IMG/VR virus record: IMGVR_UViG_3300012926_000041
Coordinates: 1-47,333 of that record
Source of the DNA: a virus
Length of the DNA stretch: 47,333 bases
Reading direction: 5' to 3' (one strand)
Position numbers and translations under genes: made by a program
Shown here: piece by piece, positions 1 through 7,812 of the stretch
Layout: every line of letters starts with the position of its first letter
How positions within the stretch are numbered: position 1 is the first letter of the stretch
Notes under the pieces: model-generated
Databases searched by the model: none
What the model saw: the letters and a program-made list of their open reading frames with translations, nothing else
Told to the model about the DNA's origin: nothing

Positions 1-204
1 AAGGACTTCGCCTGTCTCGCCGCCAAGTCCAAGAACAGGATAGAGAGTCCCATGGCCGATACCAGGGTAGACTGCCGTGGTGATGGCCCATTCATCATAC
101 TGCTTGAACGTCAGCTTTGCCTTTAGCTCGTCAATCTGACGATGGAAGACATCGTGGCCATTAATCCCTTCGGGGCAACCGCATGTAGGACAGATGTCAC
201 TCAT
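1..204 (-). CDS. MazG-like nucleotide pyrophosphohydrolase, N-terminal part (cut by window edge)
   Basis: Sixty-eight codons are visible from the ATG at 204 to the window edge, all open. The protein starts with a CPTCGC cysteine motif. It then carries a segment reading YDEWAITTAVYPGIG followed by LGLGGETGEV, which matches the first helices of phage MazG-like all-alpha NTP pyrophosphohydrolases (the GExGE metal-site motif). Members hydrolyse dNTPs or NTPs to the monophosphate and pyrophosphate. Its ATG overlaps the TGA of the preceding gene (ATGA), so the two are probably translationally coupled. The family call is from motif memory; the catalytic second half lies outside the window. Confidence 0.7.
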   Translation of the reverse strand, partial: MSDICPTCGCPEGINGHDVFHRQIDELKAKLTFKQYDEWAITTAVYPGIGHGTLYPVLGLGGETGEVL

Positions 205-722
205 CGTCTCCCCTTCTTTCCTTTGAACTGAGGAACAGATGCTTTCTCCGTCTCATGGTTTTCTTCTTCCTTATTCAGTTCCTCTTTCTTTTCAGGCTTC
301 GCTGATTCAGGCTCAATAAGACTGACCTTTGCCTCAACCGTTTCAAAACAGGTATCGCAGAGAAGGACTGGATAGAGGACCGAATACTCCCCAGGACGCG
401 GTGCTGCATGCGGCTCAAACTCTGAAAGACAGCTTCCGCACTTCATCCTCAGGACCTGACCGGCCCCGTCACACAGACGGCAAGGATACTCAAAGTAAAG
501 TTTTCCATTCTTTGATGGACGGCCAACATAGCCCCCGCCATTCGGATGCGTTCTCAGGGTCTTCTTCAAGCCAGTACAAACAGGGCAGAGATTAATCAAT
601 CGTCCTGCTTCAGCCAACGCATTAATGATCTTGCTCCGTTGATCCTCGGGCATTGTTGGAGTCTCACGCTCGACAATCTCCCGTGCTTGCTTCATTCCAA
701 GGACAATGTCAATTGCTTTCAT
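201..722 (-). CDS. Zinc-binding protein of unknown function with DnaJ-like CxxC pairs
   Basis: 173 aa. Four CxxC pairs are visible (CPVC, CRLC, CGSC, CDTC), with CRLCDGAGQV resembling the CxxCxGxG repeat of the DnaJ zinc domain. No J domain is present, so it is not a chaperone homologue in the full sense. The last 35 residues are a charged Lys/Glu-rich tail ending KGKKGRR. It sits in a chain of small genes with overlapping starts and stops. I do not recognise a specific function; a nucleic-acid or protein-binding zinc module is the only supported statement. Confidence 0.6.
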   Translation of the reverse strand: MKAIDIVLGMKQAREIVERETPTMPEDQRSKIINALAEAGRLINLCPVCTGLKKTLRTHPNGGGYVGRPSKNGKLYFEYPCRLCDGAGQVLRMKCGSCLSEFEPHAAPRPGEYSVLYPVLLCDTCFETVEAKVSLIEPESAKPEKKEELNKEEENHETEKASVPQFKGKKGRR

Positions 723-1156
723 CTCTCTTCTCCCAAAAAGTATTTCGACTCAAAGATTTTCATCTTCCGTGACCAAAGCTTTATCTTGTCCATCTTCTGA
801 AGACATCTCATGCCGCGCGTGCGGACATACCGATAGGTCCGCTTTGTCCGACGAGCAATCTTGTGCAGGACTTCCTCTTGCTCCGACCATAGCCTCAAGT
901 CTTTAGTCTTCCGGGCATTCTTGATCCGCGCAATACAAAGTGCGGCCATGTAGTCATACATGTCCGAGATCAAGTCTTTTGCCGGAGGGATCAAAAGATA
1001 GGAGCCGGCAAACAGGTTCAGCATCTCCAAGAATTTCGCATCCCCTAGCCACGCCTTGATCTCATTGAGACTTGCCTTTGCATTCTGGTAGCAAATGAAG
1101 TCGGTCAGCGTTACGCCAAGCTCGTCAAAGTATTTATCCTCGATGATCTTCTCCAT
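719..1156 (-). CDS. Hypothetical protein
   Basis: 145 aa, starting at an ATG whose codon overlaps the stop of the upstream sigma-like gene and ending four bases into the start of the next gene. The sequence looks helical and becomes strongly basic in its second half (RRTKRTYRYVRTRGMR), which could bind nucleic acid. No motif I recognise. Its coupling to the sigma-like gene immediately upstream hints at a common transcript but not a common function. Confidence 0.6.
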   Translation of the reverse strand: MEKIIEDKYFDELGVTLTDFICYQNAKASLNEIKAWLGDAKFLEMLNLFAGSYLLIPPAKDLISDMYDYMAALCIARIKNARKTKDLRLWSEQEEVLHKIARRTKRTYRYVRTRGMRCLQKMDKIKLWSRKMKIFESKYFLGEER

Positions 1157-1773
1157 CAGCTCTCCTCACCATATACCTCAAGCAAACGCTTGATCATGAT
1201 GAGAGCTGTGGTGTACGCTTGATAAGCCGCAATCCGATTTCCATTGAAGAAGCGTTGAAGGTTATTTGTCGTGAAGTTAGGACGCTTCCCACTCAGCATG
1301 ATGTAAGCAAACCGGCTTGCTCTTTCAGCGTACTCATCTTCAGGATACCGTGACTTATAGAAATGCTCCAAGGCAGTCTGGATTCGGTGAATCATCTTTG
1401 ACTTCTCATAGGTCTTCGGATAGACCGCCACTTCAATGTGAATGTCATCAATGCGAACAAACTTACAATCATTAGCAGCTTGTGCCCTGAAGAAGTCTGT
1501 AGCAGAATTCGAGAGTGTTCGGAACATGAAGCCCATCAGCTCTCGGATCTTTCCTGCCTTATACTCCCCGGCAATGGTTGGACATTTCTGATAGAGATCC
1601 ATCCGCACTTCCTGTTTCAGATCCTCCCGAAGATACAGCGGGAATCTCTTCGAAGTCATCTCAATGATTGGTTCGCACGTCATGACCATATTCCCGATCT
1701 CAGCCTTCCCCGGATTACTCCCGACCAGTTCAACTGCCCTTGACAAGTCTCCTGAGTTGAGCAGGACCCCCAT
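1156..1773 (-). CDS. Divergent sigma-70-like (region 2) protein
   Basis: About 205 aa from the ATG at 1773. An upstream in-frame start at 1812 is possible but would overlap the preceding gene by 83 nt. The central part (MTSKRFPLYLREDLKQEV, then MGFMFRTLSNSATDFFRA) follows the sigma-70 region 2 pattern: a helix, an E-D-L-x-Q-E motif, then a helix ending in a short aromatic/arginine core-binding-like segment. The C-terminal half does not show a clear region 4 helix-turn-helix. It may be a phage sigma factor or a non-sigma protein using the same fold. Two other sigma-like genes lie at 11.2-11.8 and 23.2-23.7 kb. Confidence 0.45.
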   Translation of the reverse strand: MGVLLNSGDLSRAVELVGSNPGKAEIGNMVMTCEPIIEMTSKRFPLYLREDLKQEVRMDLYQKCPTIAGEYKAGKIRELMGFMFRTLSNSATDFFRAQAANDCKFVRIDDIHIEVAVYPKTYEKSKMIHRIQTALEHFYKSRYPEDEYAERASRFAYIMLSGKRPNFTTNNLQRFFNGNRIAAYQAYTTALIMIKRLLEVYGEES

Positions 1774-2410
1774 CTCGCACCCACCGTTCAAAAAACTCTC
1801 TCCCATCACCAAGGCTTCTCACTCGAGTGAGCGGAAGCATATACACAGCCCCATACCGTTTCGTATTAAGTCTGGCTGCATACCAGAGCAAGTTGGATGG
1901 CAACCAGCGTCTCAAGATCATAATCCAGGCATGGGTCCCTTTCCCCTTGATCACAAGCAGGGGCAGCCTACCATCACATTTTGTCTCAACCTCCTTGATC
2001 CACTTGCAATAGATCTTTGGACTACGCCATACGGTCCAACTGAGAACGTTGTACTGAAGGACATCCTTGTAATTCCGGCACTCTACATACATTGGAGGAT
2101 CTTTTAGGTTGTGCTGACGAGCAATCTCGGGATCGATGCAGACATCCCCCATCTTACTTGAAGACCAGCCGCCCGATAGCGGAGTCCGCTTCAAGTGCTT
2201 TGGATTCTCTTTCCCAAAGATCCATCGGCTAAGGATTCTTGCTGTCTCTCTCTCATGGCTGTTCCCTTTGCTCCGTCCCATCCCTCGCTTATTCGCGGTA
2301 TGGTATCGGACTTTTATTTTCCTACAGGATGTCCTCTGAGAGAGACTGATATCAATTATCCTGCCCTTCTTATCAAACTGAGCCCAGATCGTTTGTACCT
2401 TGTCAGGCAT
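1730..2410 (-). CDS. PDDEXK-type nuclease, Holliday-junction-resolvase-like
   Basis: About 226 aa from the ATG at 2410, chosen because AAGGAGAGCTGATG gives a good ribosome site and a TGATG overlap with the gene before. The order GNSHERETARIL, SGGWSSSKMGDV and YVECRNYKD fits the E...D...ExK-like core of archaeal Hjc-type resolvases and related phage nucleases, with C-R replacing the usual E-x-K spacing partner and K following closely. Expected role: cutting branched DNA during recombination-dependent replication, consistent with the SbcCD, RecA and UvsW-like genes nearby. The family is inferred from motif spacing only; a general restriction-like endonuclease is the alternative. Confidence 0.55.
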   Translation of the reverse strand: MPDKVQTIWAQFDKKGRIIDISLSQRTSCRKIKVRYHTANKRGMGRSKGNSHERETARILSRWIFGKENPKHLKRTPLSGGWSSSKMGDVCIDPEIARQHNLKDPPMYVECRNYKDVLQYNVLSWTVWRSPKIYCKWIKEVETKCDGRLPLLVIKGKGTHAWIMILRRWLPSNLLWYAARLNTKRYGAVYMLPLTRVRSLGDGREFFERWVRDGGPAQLRRLVKGS

Positions 2411-2628
2411 CAGCTCTCCTTCACGCGCTTGCACAAGTCAAAGAGATCAAAAGCGTGAATCTCAAGATGCCTGAACGTTAGACGATCAACAATTGACATG
2501 ATTGGTCTTGGAGCAAGCTCTCTCAGTCTTGGAATTGATGTTGCCGGTTGGATATGGTTTGCCTGAAGCCACTCCTGAAGTGTCTGGGCATCGCGCTTAT
2601 CAATGTGGTCATAAAGATTGCCTTCCAT
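2410..2628 (-). CDS. Small hypothetical protein
   Basis: 72 aa between the SbcC-like gene and the resolvase-like gene. It starts three bases after the SbcC-like stop and ends in a TGATG overlap with the resolvase start. The sequence is mixed hydrophobic and charged, with no cysteine motif or membrane segment. No family recognised; it is kept because it fills the gap exactly in an otherwise gapless operon. Confidence 0.55.
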   Translation of the reverse strand: MEGNLYDHIDKRDAQTLQEWLQANHIQPATSIPRLRELAPRPIMSIVDRLTFRHLEIHAFDLFDLCKRVKES

Positions 2629-2631
2629 CTC

Positions 2632-4440
2632 TCACCCCTCAAGCCTAGAAATCCGATTCTCTTTGACGATCTCCATCCGTTCCGTAAAGAACTGACGAAG
2701 AGAATCGTTGTGGGTTATTACAAAGCAAGATCCAAGCTGTTCTTTCTCCTTGTTCAGGAGAGTGATAATCCTTTCGCATCCAGCAGCATCCAAGCGCTCA
2801 AAGGCTTCGTCGAAGACCATCAAGTTAATTTTCCCCTTGCTCCGACTCCGAGCCAAGTCTTTCAAAGCAAGAGCAACGCAGAGATCAATTCGCTGACGCT
2901 CCCCGGCACTGTTCGCGCCGTAAATTTTCGAGCCATCCTGATTATTTGCCGTGATTGAAAACTTCTCTTTATACTCACCACTCTTGAGTTTCGTGACCGT
3001 GTTGAATCCAATATGGATTGATCCATCTGTGATGATCTCGGAATAGTAATTGGCCCGCTCGTTCAGGAATGGAACAATGCCATCTAATAGATAGGATCGG
3101 ATTCCGGCTGGTGAGAACGCATTCTGCCAGTATTTCCTTTTCTCAAGAAGGTACTTCCCTTTCTTGATATCTTCGTCCTGTTCTTGAATCTCTCGCTGAG
3201 TCTTTTTAATTTGATCCTGAACTTCTTTGATAGCCGAAGTGCTGATGGGAACGACTCTAGAAGAGTGCTCAATGGTTGAACGCATTGAGCCAATTCGTTC
3301 GATAGTTCTACTGACTTCTGCACGAAGTCTCCCAAGTTCAACCGAGTCAAAAGATTCTGAGAGATGAGCATCAAGAGACTTTGCAAGCGATCGAGACTTC
3401 CGATAGCGACGCTCAGCGCGACGAGCCTCAATTCGAAGGCTCTTTGACTTTCTACGGATAACTTTAAGTGTGCGCCCCTTGCTTGATCCAGATACTCTCT
3501 GACCACAGGTAGGACATTCAGCGTGCCCTCCAGAAGATATCTTATCCGCCTCTTGTCCAAGTTCTGATATTTCAGTCTGGTAGTCTTCGAAGAGATCTTT
3601 TGCCCTTGCCGCTTCTGCTTGAGCCTCTTTCTTCCGGTCTTGGAGTGCCCCATACTCTCTCTCCTTGGCTTCTTCGATTTCCAACTCGGCCTTGAGCTTT
3701 CTAAGCTCCTTCTTTTTTATCTTGATGCCTTTCTTCGTCTTCCGCTTCACCTCAAGGATCTCTTTGATCTCTGACTGTTCACGCTCCCTAAGTTCATTCC
3801 ATCGCTGACGGAGTTCCTTTATTTTCTCAAGAGAATGATGCCAGGTTGCCTTGTGCAAGTCTAGACTGATCTTCTGAGCAGAGATCTTCTGGCAGGTTAG
3901 CTTATAAGCTTTTTCATAGATCTCAAGATCAAGGAGACGCTCAAGAACAGACTTCTTCTCTTTATCGGTAAGCTGAGCAAACCTTAGAGTATCTTGCCCA
4001 AACAGTACGCTACTAGCAAAAGTAGTGAAATCACAGCCAACGAGCGCATCAATCTTTTCCTGGGTCGTGGTTGCTGTACTGGCAGATACATTTCTCCCAT
4101 CAACGCTAAGGTCAACGCTAGGGCTAGACCTAACTCCACGAGATCTAAGAAGTGTCCAAGTCTCATTGTCCCCTCTCTCCATCTTCAGCTTTACGGTACA
4201 GCCTTCTGATTTTACATCCTCCCGGATGACTCCATCAGATTCAACATCATCCCGAAGGATGCGCCCGTACAAACACCAGATCAGTGCATCCCAGATGGCT
4301 GATTTCCCCGAACCATTGCTATTTGCAGAAGGCTTGTCAGCATTCCGACCTGTGACCAGAATGATTCCTCGATCCTTCAGAGAGATTTTCATCTCTCCGA
4401 TGCTCATGAAGTTCTTGATGTAGAGGCTAGTGAATTTCAT
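2632..4440 (-). CDS. sbcC: SbcC/Rad50-like (T4 gp46-type) recombination nuclease ATPase subunit
   Basis: 602 aa. Walker A NGSGKS at residues 42-47, then long coiled-coil arms rich in Lys/Glu. A zinc hook CPTCG lies near residue 310, an ABC signature-like NSAGERQRIDL near 503-513, and a Walker B MVFDEAF near 540-546. This is the full SMC/Rad50 layout at the compact size typical of phage gp46. With the SbcD-like gene upstream it should form the Mre11/Rad50-type complex that processes DNA ends for strand invasion. Three small genes' lengths separate the two subunits, unlike the usual adjacent pair. Family assignment is secure. Confidence 0.92.
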   Translation of the reverse strand: MKFTSLYIKNFMSIGEMKISLKDRGIILVTGRNADKPSANSNGSGKSAIWDALIWCLYGRILRDDVESDGVIREDVKSEGCTVKLKMERGDNETWTLLRSRGVRSSPSVDLSVDGRNVSASTATTTQEKIDALVGCDFTTFASSVLFGQDTLRFAQLTDKEKKSVLERLLDLEIYEKAYKLTCQKISAQKISLDLHKATWHHSLEKIKELRQRWNELREREQSEIKEILEVKRKTKKGIKIKKKELRKLKAELEIEEAKEREYGALQDRKKEAQAEAARAKDLFEDYQTEISELGQEADKISSGGHAECPTCGQRVSGSSKGRTLKVIRRKSKSLRIEARRAERRYRKSRSLAKSLDAHLSESFDSVELGRLRAEVSRTIERIGSMRSTIEHSSRVVPISTSAIKEVQDQIKKTQREIQEQDEDIKKGKYLLEKRKYWQNAFSPAGIRSYLLDGIVPFLNERANYYSEIITDGSIHIGFNTVTKLKSGEYKEKFSITANNQDGSKIYGANSAGERQRIDLCVALALKDLARSRSKGKINLMVFDEAFERLDAAGCERIITLLNKEKEQLGSCFVITHNDSLRQFFTERMEIVKENRISRLEG

Positions 4441-4470
4441 CTTATGTTAAACGCAGCAAGAATCATTTCT

Positions 4471-4800
4471 CTATACTGATCCAACTGCCCTAAGAAATCG
4501 TTTGAGGGACCCTTTCCCTCGAACAGCTTTCCACTTGCGGTACATTCGCTTTGTTTTTGAAGGCCGCTTAGAAGCAATTCGGATGAACTTTCGAAGTAGA
4601 TTTTCAGTTGTTCTTGGATAACGGAGGACTCTGTAAACGATTCTCGGCTTGATGACTCCATATCTTGCAAGCTTTTCGATATCGCCTGAAGCGATGGTGG
4701 TATCGCAAATGTAACAATGCAGCGACACATCACAACTTCTTCCACGTTTAATAGATTCATTCTGGTGCCACTGATGTCCGCAGTCATTTGGCTTCGTCAT
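4471..4800 (-). CDS. Small basic zinc-ribbon-like protein
   Basis: About 109 aa from the ATG at 4800, which overlaps the end of the upstream gene. The N-terminus has DCGHQWHQNE followed by CDVSLHCYICD, a plausible Cys/His zinc site. The C-terminal half is very basic (IASKRPSKTKRMYRKWK), suggesting nucleic-acid binding. An alternative ORF at 4437-4787 in another frame overlaps it; I prefer this one because of the zinc motif and codon use like its neighbours. Function unknown. Confidence 0.55.
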   Translation of the reverse strand: MTKPNDCGHQWHQNESIKRGRSCDVSLHCYICDTTIASGDIEKLARYGVIKPRIVYRVLRYPRTTENLLRKFIRIASKRPSKTKRMYRKWKAVRGKGSLKRFLRAVGSV

Positions 4801-5332
4801 CTTTCGTAACCAATTCATAGAAGTTGTCTAGGGTTTCTCTTGCATCAAGACGAGCTTCTTCAATTTCTTGACAGGCGCAGTCTTTTAAGGGTTGATTCTC
4901 GTCACATCTCGGGCATGTCAGCTCCTCTGTCATCTTGATCTGGCTAATGAGCTGAACCAGTTGGTGACGGTCTTTTAGGAGCCGAATAATCCGGTCACCA
5001 ATCTTGTTCTGCTTCGTGATCTCGAGAAGCTTCTCAACAAATTTACAGAGCTTGCACTCTTCGCCAGGAGCCGAATGCACGTGGAGATCCTTCTTGAACT
5101 CCTCAAGAATCTCTTTGATGGCAGCCTTCAACTCGCCGGCAGCAACGTTGGTGTGGACAAATTCTTTGTTAAGTTCTTTGTACAGGATAGCGGTGTCAAG
5201 ACATCTTTGCCTAAGAAATTCAATGTGGAGTTCCTTACAGACTGTGCAGACGTGTTCAAGACTAAGAACCATTCCATGACAGGGACACTCACAACCTTCC
5301 AGTTCTTCAGCAATTAATTCTTCTTTAGTCAC
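4784..5332 (-). CDS. Cysteine-rich hypothetical protein
   Basis: 182 aa between the two recombination nuclease subunit genes. Cysteine groups are seen at the N-terminus (CECPCHG, then CTVCKE), the middle (CKLCKF) and near the C-terminus (CPRCDE, then CAC). Between them are helical, acidic stretches. It may be a multi-site zinc protein; no named family is recognised. It starts inside the last codons of the SbcD-like gene, so it is probably co-translated with it. Confidence 0.6.
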   Translation of the reverse strand: MTKEELIAEELEGCECPCHGMVLSLEHVCTVCKELHIEFLRQRCLDTAILYKELNKEFVHTNVAAGELKAAIKEILEEFKKDLHVHSAPGEECKLCKFVEKLLEITKQNKIGDRIIRLLKDRHQLVQLISQIKMTEELTCPRCDENQPLKDCACQEIEEARLDARETLDNFYELVTKDDEAK

Positions 5333-6449
5333 TGGACTCTGCCTCTCGTAACAACTTCATGCCCGTCTTCAACAGCCCAGCGACGGAATGATTTGGAGGG
5401 ATTGTCTTCTTGATGTACTTCTTCAAAACCTTTTTACTGGACATTCCTAATCTGATCCTTGGCCGCCCTTTGTTCTCAGCCTCAACATCCTTCTCAACAG
5501 TCACCGTAAATCCCTTAGCCTTTTCTCGAAGGACTTCGCAAGCAGCTTGAAAATCGCCCTCCTGAGAAACCTTGCAGGCAACGTAATTTCCGGAGGAGAG
5601 CCTTTCAAAAGTTCCCAGCTCTTTGGGCCTGAATTGAAGCCTAACAAAATTAGGGCAATGGCTTGGAATAAACTTGAGGCTTTTTCTTTCCAGATCCAGA
5701 GTCCAAGAGCCTCTAAGACTTCCGATGTCCCCATAATTATGTTGGACAGGAGCGCCAGGAACCAGTATAGAGCCCTCCTTGAACTTTCGGACGCTCTCTT
5801 CATCAACGATTTTTCTTGAATCATAGCCGTTCTCTGGACTCATCATTTGAGGTTGATGGAAGTGGCCAGCAATGACAAGCTTTATCCTTGTATCCTCAAG
5901 CTTCATCCTATGAGGCTGAACGAAATGCTTTTGGTCTGCTATGTAATCGAACCCGGCAGTTGCGCCAGCAAAACCCGTATGAGCAAGTACCAGATCAGAA
6001 TCTTGTAGCCGAGCAAGACAACGATAAAAATCACGATTACTACTTGTAAAAGGAATGCCTCCAATTTTCGTCCCTGAGATTTCAACTGACCGACCTTCAC
6101 GATCATCAAGGACAATACACTTAGCGAGGCCATGGAGACTCCTCATCGTGTGGTAGTGCGCCATTTTCTCCGCTTCATCGTGGTTACCGGGAATCATGAC
6201 AATCGGGATCTCTGATCTACGGAGGGCTCTGGCGACCAAGTCCATCGTCACGGCGTCTGTCTTTGGGACATGGAAGAGATCCCCACTGAACAAGATCGCA
6301 TCGCAGCTTTCTTCGTGAGCAGCTTCGATGATTTTCTTTAAGACGCCAACGATCTCAGCGAGACGGCTATTGAGCCCACTCTTTGTGATCTTTGCAAAGG
6401 CAGTCCACGGATGAACGTGGATGTCGCTAAAAATCTTAAATTTGGGCAT
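5325..6449 (-). CDS. sbcD: SbcD/Mre11-like (T4 gp47-type) nuclease subunit
   Basis: 374 aa calcineurin-like metallophosphoesterase. The metal motifs are in order: SDIHVH (8-13), SGDLFH (55-60), GNHDE (88-92), AHTG (156-159) and GHFHQ (195-199). This is the complete Mre11-type active site. The C-terminal 120 residues should hold the capping and Rad50-binding parts. Partner of the SbcC-like ATPase at 2632-4440; together they resect or trim DNA ends. The start overlaps the preceding gene's last base. Confidence 0.9.
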   Translation of the reverse strand: MPKFKIFSDIHVHPWTAFAKITKSGLNSRLAEIVGVLKKIIEAAHEESCDAILFSGDLFHVPKTDAVTMDLVARALRRSEIPIVMIPGNHDEAEKMAHYHTMRSLHGLAKCIVLDDREGRSVEISGTKIGGIPFTSSNRDFYRCLARLQDSDLVLAHTGFAGATAGFDYIADQKHFVQPHRMKLEDTRIKLVIAGHFHQPQMMSPENGYDSRKIVDEESVRKFKEGSILVPGAPVQHNYGDIGSLRGSWTLDLERKSLKFIPSHCPNFVRLQFRPKELGTFERLSSGNYVACKVSQEGDFQAACEVLREKAKGFTVTVEKDVEAENKGRPRIRLGMSSKKVLKKYIKKTIPPNHSVAGLLKTGMKLLREAESSD

Positions 6450-6745
6450 TAGTTCAAATCGAAGTTAAATGACCCATCAGAGTTATTAATCTGTACAACT
6501 TCTCTAACAATCTCCGAAACCATCTCGCCGTATTTTTTGGATTGTTCGCTGATCTTTCGGATGTTCTTTGAGTCCAGAACAGGCTTCCCATTTACAATCT
6601 TCATTGGATTCGAGATTAGGACTCCAGACAGCGTTGCTAGGATCTGAAGCGCCCTTTCAGGACTCAGGTCTTGCTTCTTGAAATAATTGGTGATGGACTG
6701 AACATGAGGATGATTTTCAAGCCTGTCCTCTTCTGAGATACTCAC
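6449..6745 (-). CDS. Small hypothetical protein between recA-like and sbcD-like genes
   Basis: 98 aa, helical and acidic, with no cysteines. It overlaps the RecA-like stop by four bases and the SbcD-like start by one, so all three genes are probably one translational unit. The segment VLDSKNIRKISEQSKKYGEM looks like an amphipathic helix. No family recognised. Position suggests an accessory role in recombination, but nothing in the sequence proves this. Confidence 0.6.
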   Translation of the reverse strand: MSISEEDRLENHPHVQSITNYFKKQDLSPERALQILATLSGVLISNPMKIVNGKPVLDSKNIRKISEQSKKYGEMVSEIVREVVQINNSDGSFNFDLN

Positions 6746-7749
6746 AGCAGGTCCTCCAGCAACTCCGGACGCTTGTCAACAATGATCTTCAAGTTCTTTC
6801 GACGGAATCTTATCTTCCCGATCTTTAGAAATCCTGGCTTGCCGCCCGATACGATCCGTCCAGACTCTTCAAGGACTTCGGCCAGCCCTGCCCACTCGTC
6901 AAATCCTCTTTTCCAAATGATTCTCAGTGGCGCTTTCCTGAACGGCTCCGCGCATTTGTTCTTCTTGACGAAGGCATTGCAGATAACACCAATTGGACGC
7001 TGGCCTTCAACATCAATTCTCCCGCCACGGTTGAGTTGAAGACGTAGACTGGCATGAAACTTGATTGCACGCCCACCTGGGGTTGTTGTCTTCTCGCCAA
7101 ACATAACCCCGATTTTGTCACGGACTTGATTGACTCCAATATAGACTGCGTTATACTTTGAGATAACTGCTGCACAATGTCGCATGAGTCGGGACATTGC
7201 CCTGGCACGTGCGGCCATTTCTGCTTCCTTCGGAACGAGCATTTTTGCTTTCTTGTCATACTCCCATTCCCCCGCTGAGCACGTGGCAGCAATTGAATCA
7301 TGAATGAACAAGATCTTCGCTTCCTTGTCTGCCTTTGTAAGGACATTCAAAAGCAAGAGCAGCTCTTTTTCAAGCTCCTCGATGGTATCGGGACGACGGT
7401 AGATCAGTTCCTCAATATTCACGCCTACCCTGCGCATGAATTTCCTTGGAGCAGTCGCCTCCGTGTCGAAGACGACAACAACCCCGCCTTGCTCCTGCCA
7501 AGCCTTCGCAATGGTCCACGCCAGAAGGGACTTCCCCGTAGACTCATCTCCGAAGACTTCAATGATGCGCCCCAAAGGGATTCCGCCGCCAAACATCAAG
7601 TCCAACGCATGAATCCCAGTTCGAACCCATTTGATGGAAGGAGGTTGTCCAAGTGACCCGATGATTTTCCGGATCTTATCGCTCAGCTTGCTCTCAACCC
7701 CGGCCAGCCTTGGAAAGCGTTTCTTTTTCTTTCTTTTCATTTTCATCAC
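6742..7749 (-). CDS. recA: RecA/UvsX-like recombinase
   Basis: 335 aa if the GTG at 7749 is used; the ATG at 7746 directly follows and may be the true start. Walker A GDESTGKS at 67-74, Walker B-like ILFIHDS at 146-152, and the RecA signature TTTPGGRAIKFHAS at about 221-234. The short basic N-terminus (KMKRKKKKR) is unusual. It promotes strand exchange in recombination-dependent replication and sits with SSB, UvsY-like, SbcC and SbcD genes. A 14-bp perfect hairpin lies just upstream. Confidence 0.93.
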   Translation of the reverse strand: MMKMKRKKKKRFPRLAGVESKLSDKIRKIIGSLGQPPSIKWVRTGIHALDLMFGGGIPLGRIIEVFGDESTGKSLLAWTIAKAWQEQGGVVVVFDTEATAPRKFMRRVGVNIEELIYRRPDTIEELEKELLLLLNVLTKADKEAKILFIHDSIAATCSAGEWEYDKKAKMLVPKEAEMAARARAMSRLMRHCAAVISKYNAVYIGVNQVRDKIGVMFGEKTTTPGGRAIKFHASLRLQLNRGGRIDVEGQRPIGVICNAFVKKNKCAEPFRKAPLRIIWKRGFDEWAGLAEVLEESGRIVSGGKPGFLKIGKIRFRRKNLKIIVDKRPELLEDLL

Positions 7750-7755
7750 CCAAGG

Positions 7756-7789
7756 AGTACCGGGGGCAACACCACTTGCCCCCGGTACT
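7756..7789. terminator. Perfect 14-bp hairpin between SSB and recA-like genes
   Basis: Left arm 7756-7769 (AGTACCGGGGGCAA on the plus strand) pairs perfectly with 7776-7789, leaving a 6-nt loop. It lies 24 nt past the SSB stop and just before the recA-like start. No T-run follows on the minus strand, so it may be a partial terminator, an RNA-processing or stability element, rather than a classical intrinsic terminator. A similar perfect 14-bp hairpin follows the VWA gene at 27913-27960. Confidence 0.6.
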
Positions 7790-7812
7790 TGATTGGAGGA
7801 TGGTTTTCAGTT

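Noticed and set aside
3084-3653. 189-aa ORF in another frame of the SbcC-like gene
   Set aside because: Lies wholly within the coiled-coil region of a certain gene; Lys/Leu/Ser-rich shadow.
4437-4787. ORF of 116 aa in another frame over the small zinc protein at 4471-4800
   Set aside because: No motif; the alternative frame has a zinc site and codon use like its neighbours. Its ATGA overlap with the SbcC-like start keeps it from being fully excluded.
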